48,600 nt of DNA, from assembly GCA_002490525.1 (NCBI GenBank), contig DKUE01000036.1, positions 16,170 through 64,769 on the forward strand, read 5' to 3'. The DNA is from Ruminococcaceae bacterium UBA7212. GTDB lineage: Bacteria; Bacillota; Clostridia; Oscillospirales; Acutalibacteraceae. A model generated the notes under the pieces. It did not search any database, was not told the DNA's origin, and saw nothing but the letters and a program-made list of their open reading frames with translations. Shown here one piece after another: positions 40,072-48,600 of this stretch (positions within the stretch are counted from its first letter, which is position 1; each line of letters begins with the position of its first letter). The translations under genes were made by a program, and so were the position numbers.

Positions 40072-41745
40072 TTATTTCGATTTTTCGGGGGAGATTTCCC
40101 ATAAAGCGCAGGTGCAGGGGGGCAGGTATACCGTTTCCGTCAGTGCAATCGGCTGTTTTGTATTACGCAGAAGCAAAGTTGCCTGTCCTGTACATAAATA
40201 TGCGGGGATTTTGCATTTTGCGGACTTCGGTGAAAGACTGCATACGGCGAGCAGGTATTTTCCGTTCAGCTGTCGTGTGAAAGCAAGAACGTGTTTATTC
40301 CGTTTGTCAATGGGAGAGAATTCTCCATCCCGCACAATATCTGCATATTGTTTGCGCAAATCCAGTGCTTTTTGATAGAAGCAAAACACAGAATCAGGGT
40401 TTTGGATTTGCGATTGCGCATTGATTTCGCGATAGTTCCCGTTGATTTTCATCCAAGGGGTGCCTTGCGTAAAGCCGGCATTCTTTGCGGTGTTCCATTG
40501 CATTGGCGTACGGGCGTTGTCCCGCGCGTAACGCTGTAAATACTTTTCGGTGAATTTTGACAAGAATGCGCCGAAGGGCTTTTTCTGCATATCTGCGAGC
40601 AGATTGACAGATTGAATATCCCGATAATCACCGCGTGTAAACGGGCAGTTGGTCATGCCGAGCTCCTGCCCCTGATAGAGGAACGGTGTCCCCTTTTGGA
40701 ACAGTAAGGAGAGTGCAAGGCTTTTTGCCGCGGCTTCTCTGTGCTTGCCCGCGGGCGCGAAACGGGGCAGACTGCGCGGCTGGTCATGGTTTTCATAGTA
40801 CACTGCTCCCCACGCGGTTTCTGGCAGGGACTGCCAACGGAAGAGTATGCGCTTAAAGCGGCGCAGATTGGTCGACTTCTGGCTGTATGCGCAGACAGGA
40901 ATTGCCGCAACATGCTCAAAATGGAACAGCATATCCAAAAGCCCCGCACTTTCGTCTGTGATTTCACATGCGCGCGGGAAATCAATGCCTGCCGCCTCGC
41001 CGACAATCAGCGTGTCATATTTGTTAAAGGAACGGTCAGCCAACTCGTGGATATATGTCTTCCAGCGTGGGCCGACAACGACTTCGCTTTGCTTGGCATT
41101 TTGTAAATCGTCCGGTTTGGAAATATAGGTGATTACATCACAGCGAAATCCGTCTACGCCTTTTCGCAACCAAAAATTGCAGATATCTGCAACCGACTCA
41201 CGTACCTTCGGATTTTCCCAATTTAAGTCGGGCTGTTTTTTGCTGAATAAATGCAGATAGAATTGTTCGGTCGTTTCGTCATATTCCCATGCGGAACCGC
41301 CGAAGCAGGCGCGCCAGTTGTTCGGCGGATTTTTTTTATCGTGACCTTTGCCGTCGCGCCAAATATAGAAATCCCTGTAGGGGTTATCCTTGCTTTTGCG
41401 GCTTTCCTGAAACCAGTTATGCTCGTCGGACGTATGGTTCACGACCAAATCCATCAGCACTTTGATGCCGCGGTCATGAAACGCTTGCAGCATACGGTCA
41501 AAATCCTGCATAGTGCCGAATTCGTCCATAATATCGCAGTAGTCGCTGATATCATAGCCGTTGTCATCATTTGGGGATTTATAGCATGGGGACAGCCACA
41601 CGGCATCCACACCGAGAGATTTTATGTAATCCGCTTTTTCGGTAATGCCGTTTAAATCTCCGATGCCGTCTCCGTCGGAATCCATAAAACTGCGGGGATA
41701 GATTTGATACACAACTGCATTTTTGTACCATCTTGTTTTTGCCAT
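40072..41745 (-). CDS. GH13 alpha-glucosidase / oligo-1,6-glucosidase
   Basis: A cytoplasmic enzyme of 557 residues that splits short alpha-glucosides such as isomaltose-type oligosaccharides or trehalose 6-phosphate. The four GH13 regions are clear: DLVVNH, GFRCDVI with the nucleophile Asp, VGEAAG with the acid Glu, and ENHDQPR with the transition-state Asp. VVYQIYPRSF near the N-terminus and the DGDGIGDL calcium site fit subfamily 31. The start at 41745 gives good spacing to AGGAGAG; the ATG at 41751 would be too close. It lies 20 bases after the MATE gene. Confidence 0.92.
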   Translation of the reverse strand: MAKTRWYKNAVVYQIYPRSFMDSDGDGIGDLNGITEKADYIKSLGVDAVWLSPCYKSPNDDNGYDISDYCDIMDEFGTMQDFDRMLQAFHDRGIKVLMDLVVNHTSDEHNWFQESRKSKDNPYRDFYIWRDGKGHDKKNPPNNWRACFGGSAWEYDETTEQFYLHLFSKKQPDLNWENPKVRESVADICNFWLRKGVDGFRCDVITYISKPDDLQNAKQSEVVVGPRWKTYIHELADRSFNKYDTLIVGEAAGIDFPRACEITDESAGLLDMLFHFEHVAAIPVCAYSQKSTNLRRFKRILFRWQSLPETAWGAVYYENHDQPRSLPRFAPAGKHREAAAKSLALSLLFQKGTPFLYQGQELGMTNCPFTRGDYRDIQSVNLLADMQKKPFGAFLSKFTEKYLQRYARDNARTPMQWNTAKNAGFTQGTPWMKINGNYREINAQSQIQNPDSVFCFYQKALDLRKQYADIVRDGEFSPIDKRNKHVLAFTRQLNGKYLLAVCSLSPKSAKCKIPAYLCTGQATLLLRNTKQPIALTETVYLPPCTCALWEISPEKSK

Positions 41746-41765
41746 ATACATACTCTCCTATTTTG

Positions 41766-43121
41766 TCAGCCGACGATGTTTTTGATCCATTTACCCTTGC
41801 GGTAGCGGAGCAGTCCGAGGAAAGCCTTATAGATTTCTTCAAACAGCACCATGGCGTAGACAATATAAATCGGTTGCTTGAGAATCAAGCCGCCGAGCAC
41901 CGCCATCGGCACACCGATTGCCCATACGCCCGAAAAGTCAAGGAACAGGGTATATTTGGTATCGCCGCCGCTGCGCAGGATACCGACGATATTTACATAG
42001 TTGTGCGTTTTAAAAGGCAAATAGCAGGAAAAAACCAACAAACACATCGCCGCCGCGGAAAGAACCTCTGCTGACAGGTCGAATAGGGAAAGAATATACT
42101 TTCGTAAAAAAAACAGCAATACGGCAAGTGCAGTTGAAAAAACAAGATTGGATACCAGCAATACCTTGGAGTGCCGTTTGGCGTCGTCCAAGCGGTTTGC
42201 CCCCATCTCATTGCCCAAAACCACACCCGTGGCAGAGCCTAAGCCCGCAAATGCGGCAACAAACATTTCTTCCACGACCTGCGTTGCGGTAATCGCCGCC
42301 ATGGGAACGACTCCCATTCTGCCGTAAACGAGGGCGTACATCGTTACGCCGAGTCCCCAGACGGATTCGTTGAAAATTACGGGGGTAGCAATTTTGAAAA
42401 ACTGACGGATAAACCCTTTGTCAAAGCGTACCAGCTCCCGAAGCTTTGCGGCACCAGCACCTTTGGTGGCATATACGTAAATGAGAATTGCGGTGCACTC
42501 GTAAATTCTGGCGACCAACGTACCGACTGCCGCGCCGCGCAGTCCCATTTGCGGAAAACCGAATTTACCGAAAATCAGCGTATAATTGATAACGGCGTTG
42601 ACCGCAATCGCAGAGGCGGTGATAACAACCGTAAAGGCAACCTTGTTGACCGCACGGTAAAAATAGGTGTAGCACTGGGAAATTGCCTGAAACGGATAAG
42701 AAAACGCGACCAAGGCAAGATATCCTGCGCCGAGCGAAATTGTGCTTTCCTCAGGTGTGAAAATACGCATGACGCTTTTCGGAAATACCGTACTGACAAT
42801 CATAAAAATGAGTGCGGCGGAAATACCGATGCATAAGGAAAGACCCAACACACGGCGCACATTCGGCACATCTTTTTTGCCCCAATACTGTGCGGTCAGC
42901 ACGGTGGAACCGCCAGCCACACCGAACAATACCAAAGAAAGCACGAAAAATACTTTATTGGCAAGTCCGACGGCGGCGAGGGATTCTTCGCCCAGAGACC
43001 CAATCATCACTGTGTCAATCACATTTAAAAGGTTATTCAGCAGTGCCTGCAATGCCACAGGCACTGCAATGGCAATGGTTTTTTTATAAAACCGTTTGTC
43101 GTAACTCGAAAGGGATGCCAT
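41766..43121 (-). CDS. MATE-family efflux transporter
   Basis: The 451-residue protein has twelve membrane helices in two similar halves, beginning with IAIAVPVALQALLNNLLNVIDTVMIGSLG and with the second-half counterpart IATPVIFNESVWGLGVTMYALVYGRMG. MATE proteins export cationic drugs or metabolites with Na+ or H+. The ribosome site is weak at the chosen ATG. It is upstream of the GH13 gene on the same strand and probably shares its transcript. Confidence 0.92.
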   Translation of the reverse strand: MASLSSYDKRFYKKTIAIAVPVALQALLNNLLNVIDTVMIGSLGEESLAAVGLANKVFFVLSLVLFGVAGGSTVLTAQYWGKKDVPNVRRVLGLSLCIGISAALIFMIVSTVFPKSVMRIFTPEESTISLGAGYLALVAFSYPFQAISQCYTYFYRAVNKVAFTVVITASAIAVNAVINYTLIFGKFGFPQMGLRGAAVGTLVARIYECTAILIYVYATKGAGAAKLRELVRFDKGFIRQFFKIATPVIFNESVWGLGVTMYALVYGRMGVVPMAAITATQVVEEMFVAAFAGLGSATGVVLGNEMGANRLDDAKRHSKVLLVSNLVFSTALAVLLFFLRKYILSLFDLSAEVLSAAAMCLLVFSCYLPFKTHNYVNIVGILRSGGDTKYTLFLDFSGVWAIGVPMAVLGGLILKQPIYIVYAMVLFEEIYKAFLGLLRYRKGKWIKNIVG

Positions 43122-43154
43122 AGATTTTATGTATACTCCTTTGCTTTATGATAT

Positions 43155-43194
43155 CAAAATAAGCATCCCGCGCCAATGAACGCACGGGATGCTT
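43155..43194 (-). terminator. Terminator after aspartate kinase
   Basis: On the minus strand, AAGCATCCCG and CGGGATGCTT form a ten-base stem followed by ATTTTGAT. It lies 29 bases after the lysC stop and separates the hom-lysC pair from the MATE gene. Confidence 0.75.
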
Positions 43195-43222
43195 TCGCAG
43201 TTTCCGTTGAATTTTATAATCT

Positions 43223-44428
43223 TTATGCGGGATAGAAAGCTCTGTGCACAGCCGATACTGCGCGGTCTGCGTCCTTAATGTCAATCAACACAGAGATTTT
43301 AATTTCGCTTGTGGAAATCATGTCGATGTTGATATCGTTTTCATACAGTGCCTCGAACATTTTCGAAGCGGTGCCGGGGTGAGACTCCATACCTGCGCCG
43401 ACTACCGAGATTTTGGCAACGGCTTTATCGCAAACCACGTTGCTCTCTTCAATGTCAAAGGTGTCTAAGACCGCTTTGACTGCTTCTTCGGCGTTTTCCT
43501 TGGATACGGTAAAGGTAATATCCTTTGTATCGTCTCTGCCGACGGACTGCAAAATGATGTCTACATTGATTTTCTTTTGTGCAAGCTTTGCAAACATCTT
43601 AAATGCAACACCGGGATTGTTCGGGATTTTTTTAACGGATATACGGGCGACATCTGTATCCTTTGTGACGCCTCTGACAAGCATTTTTTCCATTTTAGCG
43701 ACCTCCTTAACGATTGTGCCGGGAACTCTTTTTAAGCTGGAAAGCACTTCCACTTCCACATTGTATTTCTTTGCCATTTCCACCGAACGGTTGTTGAGCA
43801 CCTGTGCGCCGAGTGTGGCAAGCTCTAACATTTCATCATAGGTGATTTCCTGCAATTTCTTGGCATTTTCCACCTTACGCGGGTCAGCGGTAAACACGCC
43901 CTCCACATCGGTGAAAATTTGACAGCGGTCTGCATGCATTGCCGCCGCAATCGCAACTGCGCTGGTATCGGAGCCGCCTCTGCCGAGAGTTGTCAAATCA
44001 TCATATTTATTTAAGCCCTGGAATCCTGCAACCACAACAATATTGTGGCGGTCAACCTCTGCACGCAGACGGTCTGTCTTAATAGATTTGATACGTGCTG
44101 TGCCGTAAGCGGAGCTGGTACTGAAGCCTGCCTGCCAGCCGAGAAGCGAAACCACGGGAAACCCGAGCTTTTCAATCGCCATGGATAACAGCGCAATGGA
44201 GATTTGCTCGCCCGAGGTCAACAGCATATCCATTTCACGTTTGGACGCAGCGGGGTTAATTTCCTTTGCTTTTTCAATCAAATCGTCGGTGGTGTCGCCT
44301 TGTGCGGAAACCACGACAATCACATCGTTGCCCTGACGGTACGTGTCCGTGATGATGCTTGCCACATTCATCACTCTTTCGGCGTTGGCAACCGAACTGC
44401 CGCCGAATTTCTGAACAATCAGTCCCAT
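43223..44428 (-). CDS. lysC: Aspartate kinase
   Basis: It makes aspartyl phosphate, the first step toward lysine, threonine, methionine and diaminopimelate. The 401-residue cytoplasmic protein has VQKFGGSSVAN at the N-terminus, TTLGRGGSDTSAVA and DVEGVFTADPRKV in the kinase domain, and two C-terminal ACT domains (about 265-400) that bind the feedback amino acid. The ATG at 44428 has GGAGG six bases before it. The homoserine dehydrogenase gene lies 36 bases upstream on the same strand, so both should be made together. No lysine riboswitch or T-box was seen. Confidence 0.96.
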   Translation of the reverse strand: MGLIVQKFGGSSVANAERVMNVASIITDTYRQGNDVIVVVSAQGDTTDDLIEKAKEINPAASKREMDMLLTSGEQISIALLSMAIEKLGFPVVSLLGWQAGFSTSSAYGTARIKSIKTDRLRAEVDRHNIVVVAGFQGLNKYDDLTTLGRGGSDTSAVAIAAAMHADRCQIFTDVEGVFTADPRKVENAKKLQEITYDEMLELATLGAQVLNNRSVEMAKKYNVEVEVLSSLKRVPGTIVKEVAKMEKMLVRGVTKDTDVARISVKKIPNNPGVAFKMFAKLAQKKINVDIILQSVGRDDTKDITFTVSKENAEEAVKAVLDTFDIEESNVVCDKAVAKISVVGAGMESHPGTASKMFEALYENDINIDMISTSEIKISVLIDIKDADRAVSAVHRAFYPA

Positions 44429-44464
44429 AAAAACCTCCAAAAACAGATAAACAAATCGTCTATC

Positions 44465-45700
44465 TTAATAATCTGTCACACGAATGCAGGAGAGTGCTGA
44501 AATCCCTGCCTTGTTAAGCTTTTCGATGAGTGCTTTTTCTGTATCTGTGCCTGTAACGAAGGCCAATTCATTTTCAGGGGCATCGTCACGCGAAAGCACC
44601 TTAATCTTGCCGAACTGCGCTTCTGCTGCAGCGAGTGCGGCGGCTTTGTCGGCAACCTCGGTACGAATATACAGAGCAGTCTCAAGCGATTTGTAATCCA
44701 CCACGTAATTTTCCTCGCTCGCACCCCAGCCGAACGCTTTTTTGCGGTCTACATGCTTTGCACAGTCGATTACATCGGCAACTACCGCACTTGCTGTCGG
44801 CAGCTTACCTGCGCCCTTGCCGTAAAATACGACATCGCCTATGGCATCGCCGCGCACCAAAATCGCGTTAAATACATCCGTAACCGATGCCAGCTGACTG
44901 CCGTGCATGACCACTGCCGGGCTGACCAGCGCGGAAATTTTACCGTTTTCCAACCGTTTGGCACGTCCGAGCAGTTTAATGACACCGCCGTAATTTTGAA
45001 TGTATGCCACGTCCTCTAAGGTGATTTTCGTAATGCCTTCGGTGTAAACCGCGTCGGGGTATACATGCTTGCCGAAGCACAGTGACGCCAAAATGCAGAT
45101 TTTACGGCAGGCGTCGTGCCCTTCAATGTCCGCTGTCGGGTCTTTTTCGGCATAGCCGTTCTCCTGCGCCAGCTTCAAAGCGTCGGCAAAGGACATGTTC
45201 TTTTCAATCATCATGGTGAGAATGAAATTGGTTGTACCGTTCAAAATGCCGGCAATTTCGTCAATCTCGTTCGCGGCAAGGCATTGCGTAATCGGGCGGA
45301 TAATCGGAATACCGCCGCCGACCGATGCCTCAAACAGGAAGTTGACATTGTTTTCCTCCGCTAGGGTTAAAAGCTCGTAGCCTTTTGTCGCAACCAATTC
45401 CTTGTTGGAAGTGACTACGCTTTTGCCCGCCTTTAACAGCGAGGAAACAAATTCAAAAGCGGGGTGGAGACCGCCCATGGTCTCCACAACAATTTTGACG
45501 TCCGCATCGTTTAAAATAATATTGAAATCCTTAATAAACTTATCTGCATTAGGGTCACCGGGAAAATCCCGAAGGTCCAAAATATATTTCAAATCCAAAG
45601 CATCACGTGTACTGCGGCGGACAATGCTGTCATGGTTTTTGTTAAAAACCTCGACCACGCCGGAACCGACCGTGCCGTAACCCATAACGGCTACATACAT
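44465..45700 (-). CDS. hom: Homoserine dehydrogenase
   Basis: It reduces aspartate semialdehyde to homoserine, the branch to threonine and methionine. The 411-residue protein begins YVAVMGYGTVGSGVVEV (NAD(P) loop), has VVETMGG and SNKELVATKG, the active-site block GGGIPIIRP, FILTMMIE and DPTADIEGHDACRK, and a C-terminal ACT domain (about 330-411). It is the longer, ACT-bearing Gram-positive form. The ATG at 45700 follows GGGAAGTGAG; the frame runs five codons further to a TTG. Confidence 0.95.
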   Translation of the reverse strand: MYVAVMGYGTVGSGVVEVFNKNHDSIVRRSTRDALDLKYILDLRDFPGDPNADKFIKDFNIILNDADVKIVVETMGGLHPAFEFVSSLLKAGKSVVTSNKELVATKGYELLTLAEENNVNFLFEASVGGGIPIIRPITQCLAANEIDEIAGILNGTTNFILTMMIEKNMSFADALKLAQENGYAEKDPTADIEGHDACRKICILASLCFGKHVYPDAVYTEGITKITLEDVAYIQNYGGVIKLLGRAKRLENGKISALVSPAVVMHGSQLASVTDVFNAILVRGDAIGDVVFYGKGAGKLPTASAVVADVIDCAKHVDRKKAFGWGASEENYVVDYKSLETALYIRTEVADKAAALAAAEAQFGKIKVLSRDDAPENELAFVTGTDTEKALIEKLNKAGISALSCIRVTDY

Positions 45701-45907
45701 ATTCTCACTTCCCAATTATATTGATACGCATAATAGTTTAGCATAAATTCTGCACGGAATAAAGAAAAAGTTTTAAAATCGGTACGGGAAAATGAAATTT
45801 CTATGAAAGTTTCTATTATTGATTGTAACTTGTGAAAAAATAGTATAAAATGTATATATTCCCATCGGGCATATGCCTGAAATATCGCAACAAAGATGAG
45901 GCAAAAT

Positions 45908-47137
45908 ATGGACAGGATTGAAAAACGAAGAGCATTTCTAATCAATACAGCGTATATGGTTGTGTTGATTGGACTGTTTTATTTGGCGGTAAAATATGCA
46001 CTCGGTGTGCTTTGGCCTTTTGTTGTAGCGTTCTTTTTGGCGATGGTGCTGCAAAAACCCGTGAATTTTCTTTCTGAAAAAACCTTTTTAAAACGCGGTG
46101 CCGCGTCTGTAATCATGGTGCTTTTTATGCTCGTGATTATCGGTTCTCTTTTAGGCGGTGTGATTGCGCGCATTGTGATTGAACTGCGCGATTTCTTCGG
46201 ATTTTTGATGATGAAGCTGGAGGACGCCCCCACCTTTGCGAACCAAATTATTACTTGGCTGCAAGGTGCCTTGTCCTTTTTGCCGGATTCGATGGAGAGC
46301 GCGGTTCTTTCTTCAGCCACGGATTTTTTGCATAAGCTTTTAGGCTTGCAGGCAGATGTGGTTGCCAATGCACCGCAGTCCCCAAGCGGCGGCGGGTTTG
46401 ATTTTTCCGTGCTTTCCTCTCCGCTCGGCATGGTCTGGGGCACGGCAAAGCAAATTCCGATGTTTGCGGTCGGGATTTTGGTGTGTATTGTTTCCTGTTG
46501 TTTTATGACATCGGATTACCGTAATATGCGCGATATGATTCTGCGGCAGTTGGGGCAGAAAAAACGCAGTGCGGTTATACGTACCAAGCAGGTGATTTTT
46601 TCCACACTCGGCAAAATGGGAAAATCCTATTCTCTGATTATCTGCATAACCTTTGCAGAATTGGCGATTGGTCTGTTTATTTTAAAGGCAATCGGTTTGT
46701 ATTCGGGCAGTTATATTTTTGCGATTGCGCTGGTGACGGCGATTGTGGATATTCTCCCGGTGCTCGGTACAGGTACAATTTTGATTCCTTGGGCGGTGTA
46801 TTCTTTCTGCACGGGCAAAATCGGATTCGGTATCGGTATATTGGTCATATATGCCGTCATCGGTGTGGTGCGTCAGATCATTGAACCCAAGCTGGTTGCT
46901 TCGCAGTTGGGTCTGCCGCCGTATTTAATGCTGATGGCAATGTTTGTCGGTACACAGTTGTTCGGCTTCATCGGTCTGTTTTTATTGCCGATTACTTTCA
47001 CGCTGATAAAAGTGCTGAATGACGATGGCATTATTCATATTTTAAAAAAGGAGCCGATTGCCGAACAGGCGCAGGCGGAAACGGCGCCTGTGCAGAAGGG
47101 GGAAACGGCTTCGGAAGAAGGGGAAAATGCGGAATGA
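45908..47137 (+). CDS. AI-2E family / YtvI-like membrane permease
   Basis: The 409-residue protein has about eight membrane helices: two at the N-terminus, a soluble middle region (about 85-170), and five to six at the C-terminus. DILPVLGTGTILIPW and the following VVRQIIEPKLVASQLGLPPYLMLMAMF are the family signature. The wording is close to the sporulation protein YtvI group. A Glu/Ala-rich disordered tail of about 35 residues ends it. The ATG at 45908 is chosen because TGAGG lies six bases before it; an ATG at 45896 has no ribosome site. It overlaps the PHP phosphatase gene by ATGA. Confidence 0.85.
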   Translation: MDRIEKRRAFLINTAYMVVLIGLFYLAVKYALGVLWPFVVAFFLAMVLQKPVNFLSEKTFLKRGAASVIMVLFMLVIIGSLLGGVIARIVIELRDFFGFLMMKLEDAPTFANQIITWLQGALSFLPDSMESAVLSSATDFLHKLLGLQADVVANAPQSPSGGGFDFSVLSSPLGMVWGTAKQIPMFAVGILVCIVSCCFMTSDYRNMRDMILRQLGQKKRSAVIRTKQVIFSTLGKMGKSYSLIICITFAELAIGLFILKAIGLYSGSYIFAIALVTAIVDILPVLGTGTILIPWAVYSFCTGKIGFGIGILVIYAVIGVVRQIIEPKLVASQLGLPPYLMLMAMFVGTQLFGFIGLFLLPITFTLIKVLNDDGIIHILKKEPIAEQAQAETAPVQKGETASEEGENAE

Positions 47138-47874
47138 TTGATTTGCACTGTCACATTTTATGGGATATGGACGACGGCGCCGATTCTATGGAAAAAACGA
47201 TTGCGTTGTGCCGCGGTGCGGTGAAAAACGGAATTCGAATTATTGCCGCTACGCCGCATCTGACGGATGTAGAGCTGATAGACGATTTTTTGTATACGCG
47301 CAATCAAAGAATTTCCGAACTGAATACGTATTTGAAGGCGGAAAAAATGCCTTTAAAGGTGTGCGGCGGCGCAGAGGTGTATTTAAACAATCACATTTTT
47401 GAAGCGGAAAATTTGAATGAGATCACGATTAACCGTTCTAAATACTTGCTTTGCGAATACAGCCTGCAGCCTTTTGAGCCGGAACGCGCACTCGTTTTTG
47501 CAGAGGAAATTTTAGAACAGGGCTTGATTCCGCTGATTGCACATCCCGAGCGCTACCCGACCTTTCAAAGATACCCTGCCATTGCGCAGGAACTGCGGGA
47601 CATGGGGGCGCATATGCAAGTGAATGCGGACTCGCTTGCGGGCTATCTGGGGGAAGAGATACAGGAATTTGCCAAGTCTCTTTTGCTGGACGGTACGGCG
47701 GAGCTGATTGCGACCGACGCGCATGACCCGCAGTACCGCAATAACGCAATTTTACGGTTGCAAGAACAGTTCCCGCCTGAAATTACAAAGGATTTGATAT
47801 ATTGGGCAACATGGATAGCACCGCAGTATATTCTGCGCAATGCGGAAATCCCCGCACGCCCGAACGGCATTTAA
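47134..47874 (+). CDS. CpsB/YwqE-type PHP tyrosine-protein phosphatase
   Basis: The family removes phosphate from the tyrosine-rich tail of bacterial tyrosine kinases that control capsule synthesis. The 246-residue protein has the metal-binding PHP motifs in order: DLHCHILWDMDDGADSM at the N-terminus, ATPHLTD, GAEVY, IAHPERY and ATDAHD. It overlaps the permease gene and is about 9 kb from the capsule cluster, with no kinase or Wzz gene in the window, so its partner must be elsewhere or absent. A different phosphoesterase role is possible. Confidence 0.88.
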   Translation: MIDLHCHILWDMDDGADSMEKTIALCRGAVKNGIRIIAATPHLTDVELIDDFLYTRNQRISELNTYLKAEKMPLKVCGGAEVYLNNHIFEAENLNEITINRSKYLLCEYSLQPFEPERALVFAEEILEQGLIPLIAHPERYPTFQRYPAIAQELRDMGAHMQVNADSLAGYLGEEIQEFAKSLLLDGTAELIATDAHDPQYRNNAILRLQEQFPPEITKDLIYWATWIAPQYILRNAEIPARPNGI

Positions 47875-47984
47875 AAGACGGCATCCGCCTTTGAATTTAC
47901 AGTTCGTTCATAAGACGGATTTTATTTGTTCACGCATGCGGCATATACTTTTGTACAAGAAAGTAAGAACGGAGAGAATCAATT

Positions 47985-48539
47985 TTGAACGGGTTTCGGA
48001 ATAAGCTTTTTCGGTTTTTAGAGGGTCGCTACGGCATGCGCGGCATCAGCGACAGTGTACAGATTGTCATATGCTGTGTGTACTTGCTGTTGGTGCTTGT
48101 CAATGTATTTGCCCGCTCGCGGATTATCAGCGCATTACTGCTTTGCATGCTTGGGTACACATTGTTCCGCGTGCTTTCCAAAAATATTCCCGCACGTGAA
48201 AACGAGGACCGCGTGGTGCGCGAGTGGCTGTTCCGCATGCGGGACGCCTTTCAAAATCAGAGCCGACAGGCGGAAATTCGCAAGGGCGAGCGTGCGGCGA
48301 GAAAAGAAAAACGTGCTGTTGAAAAAGAACGCCGTAAGGATAAAGAACACATCTACCGCGAATGTCCCAAATGCGGTGCGACACTGCGTTTGCCGCGCAA
48401 AAAAGGTAAACACAGTGTTCTTTGCCCGCGGTGCGGCAATAAATTTGGTGTAACCATAGCACACGCGTACAAACACGATTTTCGCGGCATTCTTTCCGCC
48501 TCTGCATTGTTAAAATCCTCGTCAATCCGAAAGGATTGA
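47985..48539 (+). CDS. Membrane-anchored zinc-ribbon protein of unknown function
   Basis: The 184-residue protein starts at a TTG eight bases after GGAGAG. Residues 1-25 (RFLEGRYG) are soluble, two hydrophobic helices follow (about 26-42 and 47-62), then a highly charged Arg/Lys/Glu coiled region (about 75-122), then a zinc ribbon CPKC...LRLPRKKGKHSVLCPRCG, and a 25-residue tail. The same order occurs in uncharacterised Firmicutes proteins as I recall them; no function is known to me. The last codons are part of a perfect hairpin. Confidence 0.75.
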   Translation: MNGFRNKLFRFLEGRYGMRGISDSVQIVICCVYLLLVLVNVFARSRIISALLLCMLGYTLFRVLSKNIPARENEDRVVREWLFRMRDAFQNQSRQAEIRKGERAARKEKRAVEKERRKDKEHIYRECPKCGATLRLPRKKGKHSVLCPRCGNKFGVTIAHAYKHDFRGILSASALLKSSSIRKD

Positions 48540-48550
48540 CTGCGTTTTAT
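48521..48550 (+). terminator. Candidate terminator overlapping a stop codon
   Basis: GTCAATCC and GGATTGAC form a perfect eight-base stem around a GAAA tetraloop, ending one base after the stop of the zinc-ribbon gene, and are followed by TGCGTTTTAT. The T-run is short, so it may be a weak terminator or an mRNA-end stabiliser. Confidence 0.45.
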
Positions 48551-48600
48551 GGACGTGCAGAGCAAAAAATCCTGCGCTCGAAAATTCTGCGACCCAAAAG

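Noticed and set aside
45701..45907. Possible T-box or amino-acid riboswitch before hom
   Set aside because: The gap is only about 200 bases, shared by divergent genes, and no T-box sequence, specifier-like stem or terminator was found.

Overview
The window looks like chromosomal DNA of an anaerobic Gram-positive Clostridia member, most likely of the Oscillospirales/Ruminococcaceae type. Reasons: Shine-Dalgarno sites are strong (AAGGAGG-like); the heat-shock operon has the order ctsR-mcsA-mcsB-clpC with a Firmicutes CtsR operator; there is a six-subunit Rnf complex with a clostridial-type RnfB; and one promoter carries a Gram-positive LexA (SOS) box. Base composition appears even by eye. No rRNA or tRNA gene and no CRISPR array was recognised.

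Layout. (1) 1-256: gene-free mosaic of short dispersed repeats. (2) 257-1372, minus strand: iron-dependent alcohol dehydrogenase. (3) 1526-8584: apbE, a NusG-domain-II protein, a Gx/HepS-I-like membrane protein and rnfCDGEAB. This is one tightly overlapping unit, in which ApbE should attach FMN to RnfG and RnfD of the ion-pumping ferredoxin:NAD oxidoreductase. (4) 8670-9287: a decayed glycosidase gene, a MITE-like element and a tandem operator-like repeat. (5) 9376-9534, minus: a 52-residue Cys/Gly-rich membrane peptide; 9696-9869: a 57-residue acidic protein. (6) 10008-14453: ctsR-mcsA-mcsB-clpC, with CtsR operators on both sides of a sigma-A promoter.

(7) 14592-18293: a self-contained transcription unit with consensus promoter, perfect LexA box, structured leader and terminator. 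It encodes a sigma-region-4-like regulator, a phage baseplate/receptor-binding-like protein, a GH25 lysozyme, an XhlA-like protein and a holin. No capsid, tail-tube or packaging genes are present. It reads as a stand-alone, SOS-controlled lysis cassette and is the most interesting system in the window.

(8) 18349-37847: a Wzx/Wzy capsule or exopolysaccharide cluster of 18 genes behind a TTGACA-N17-TATAAT promoter. It holds a priming transferase, five glycosyltransferases, UDP-GalNAcA synthesis (tviB/tviC type), UDP-L-FucNAc synthesis (fnlA/B/C type, interrupted by a vanZ-like gene), an EpsG-type polymerase, a flippase, a pyruvyltransferase and three ATP-grasp proteins. The three ATP-grasps beside a uronic-acid pathway suggest amide or amino-acid decoration of the polymer.

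(9) 37911-45700, minus: an uncharacterised nucleotidyltransferase, an exported endonuclease/exonuclease/phosphatase-fold protein, a GH13 alpha-glucosidase, a MATE transporter, aspartate kinase and homoserine dehydrogenase. (10) 45908-48539, plus: a YtvI-like permease, a CpsB-type PHP tyrosine phosphatase that may act on the capsule system although no tyrosine kinase is in view, and a membrane-anchored zinc-ribbon protein.
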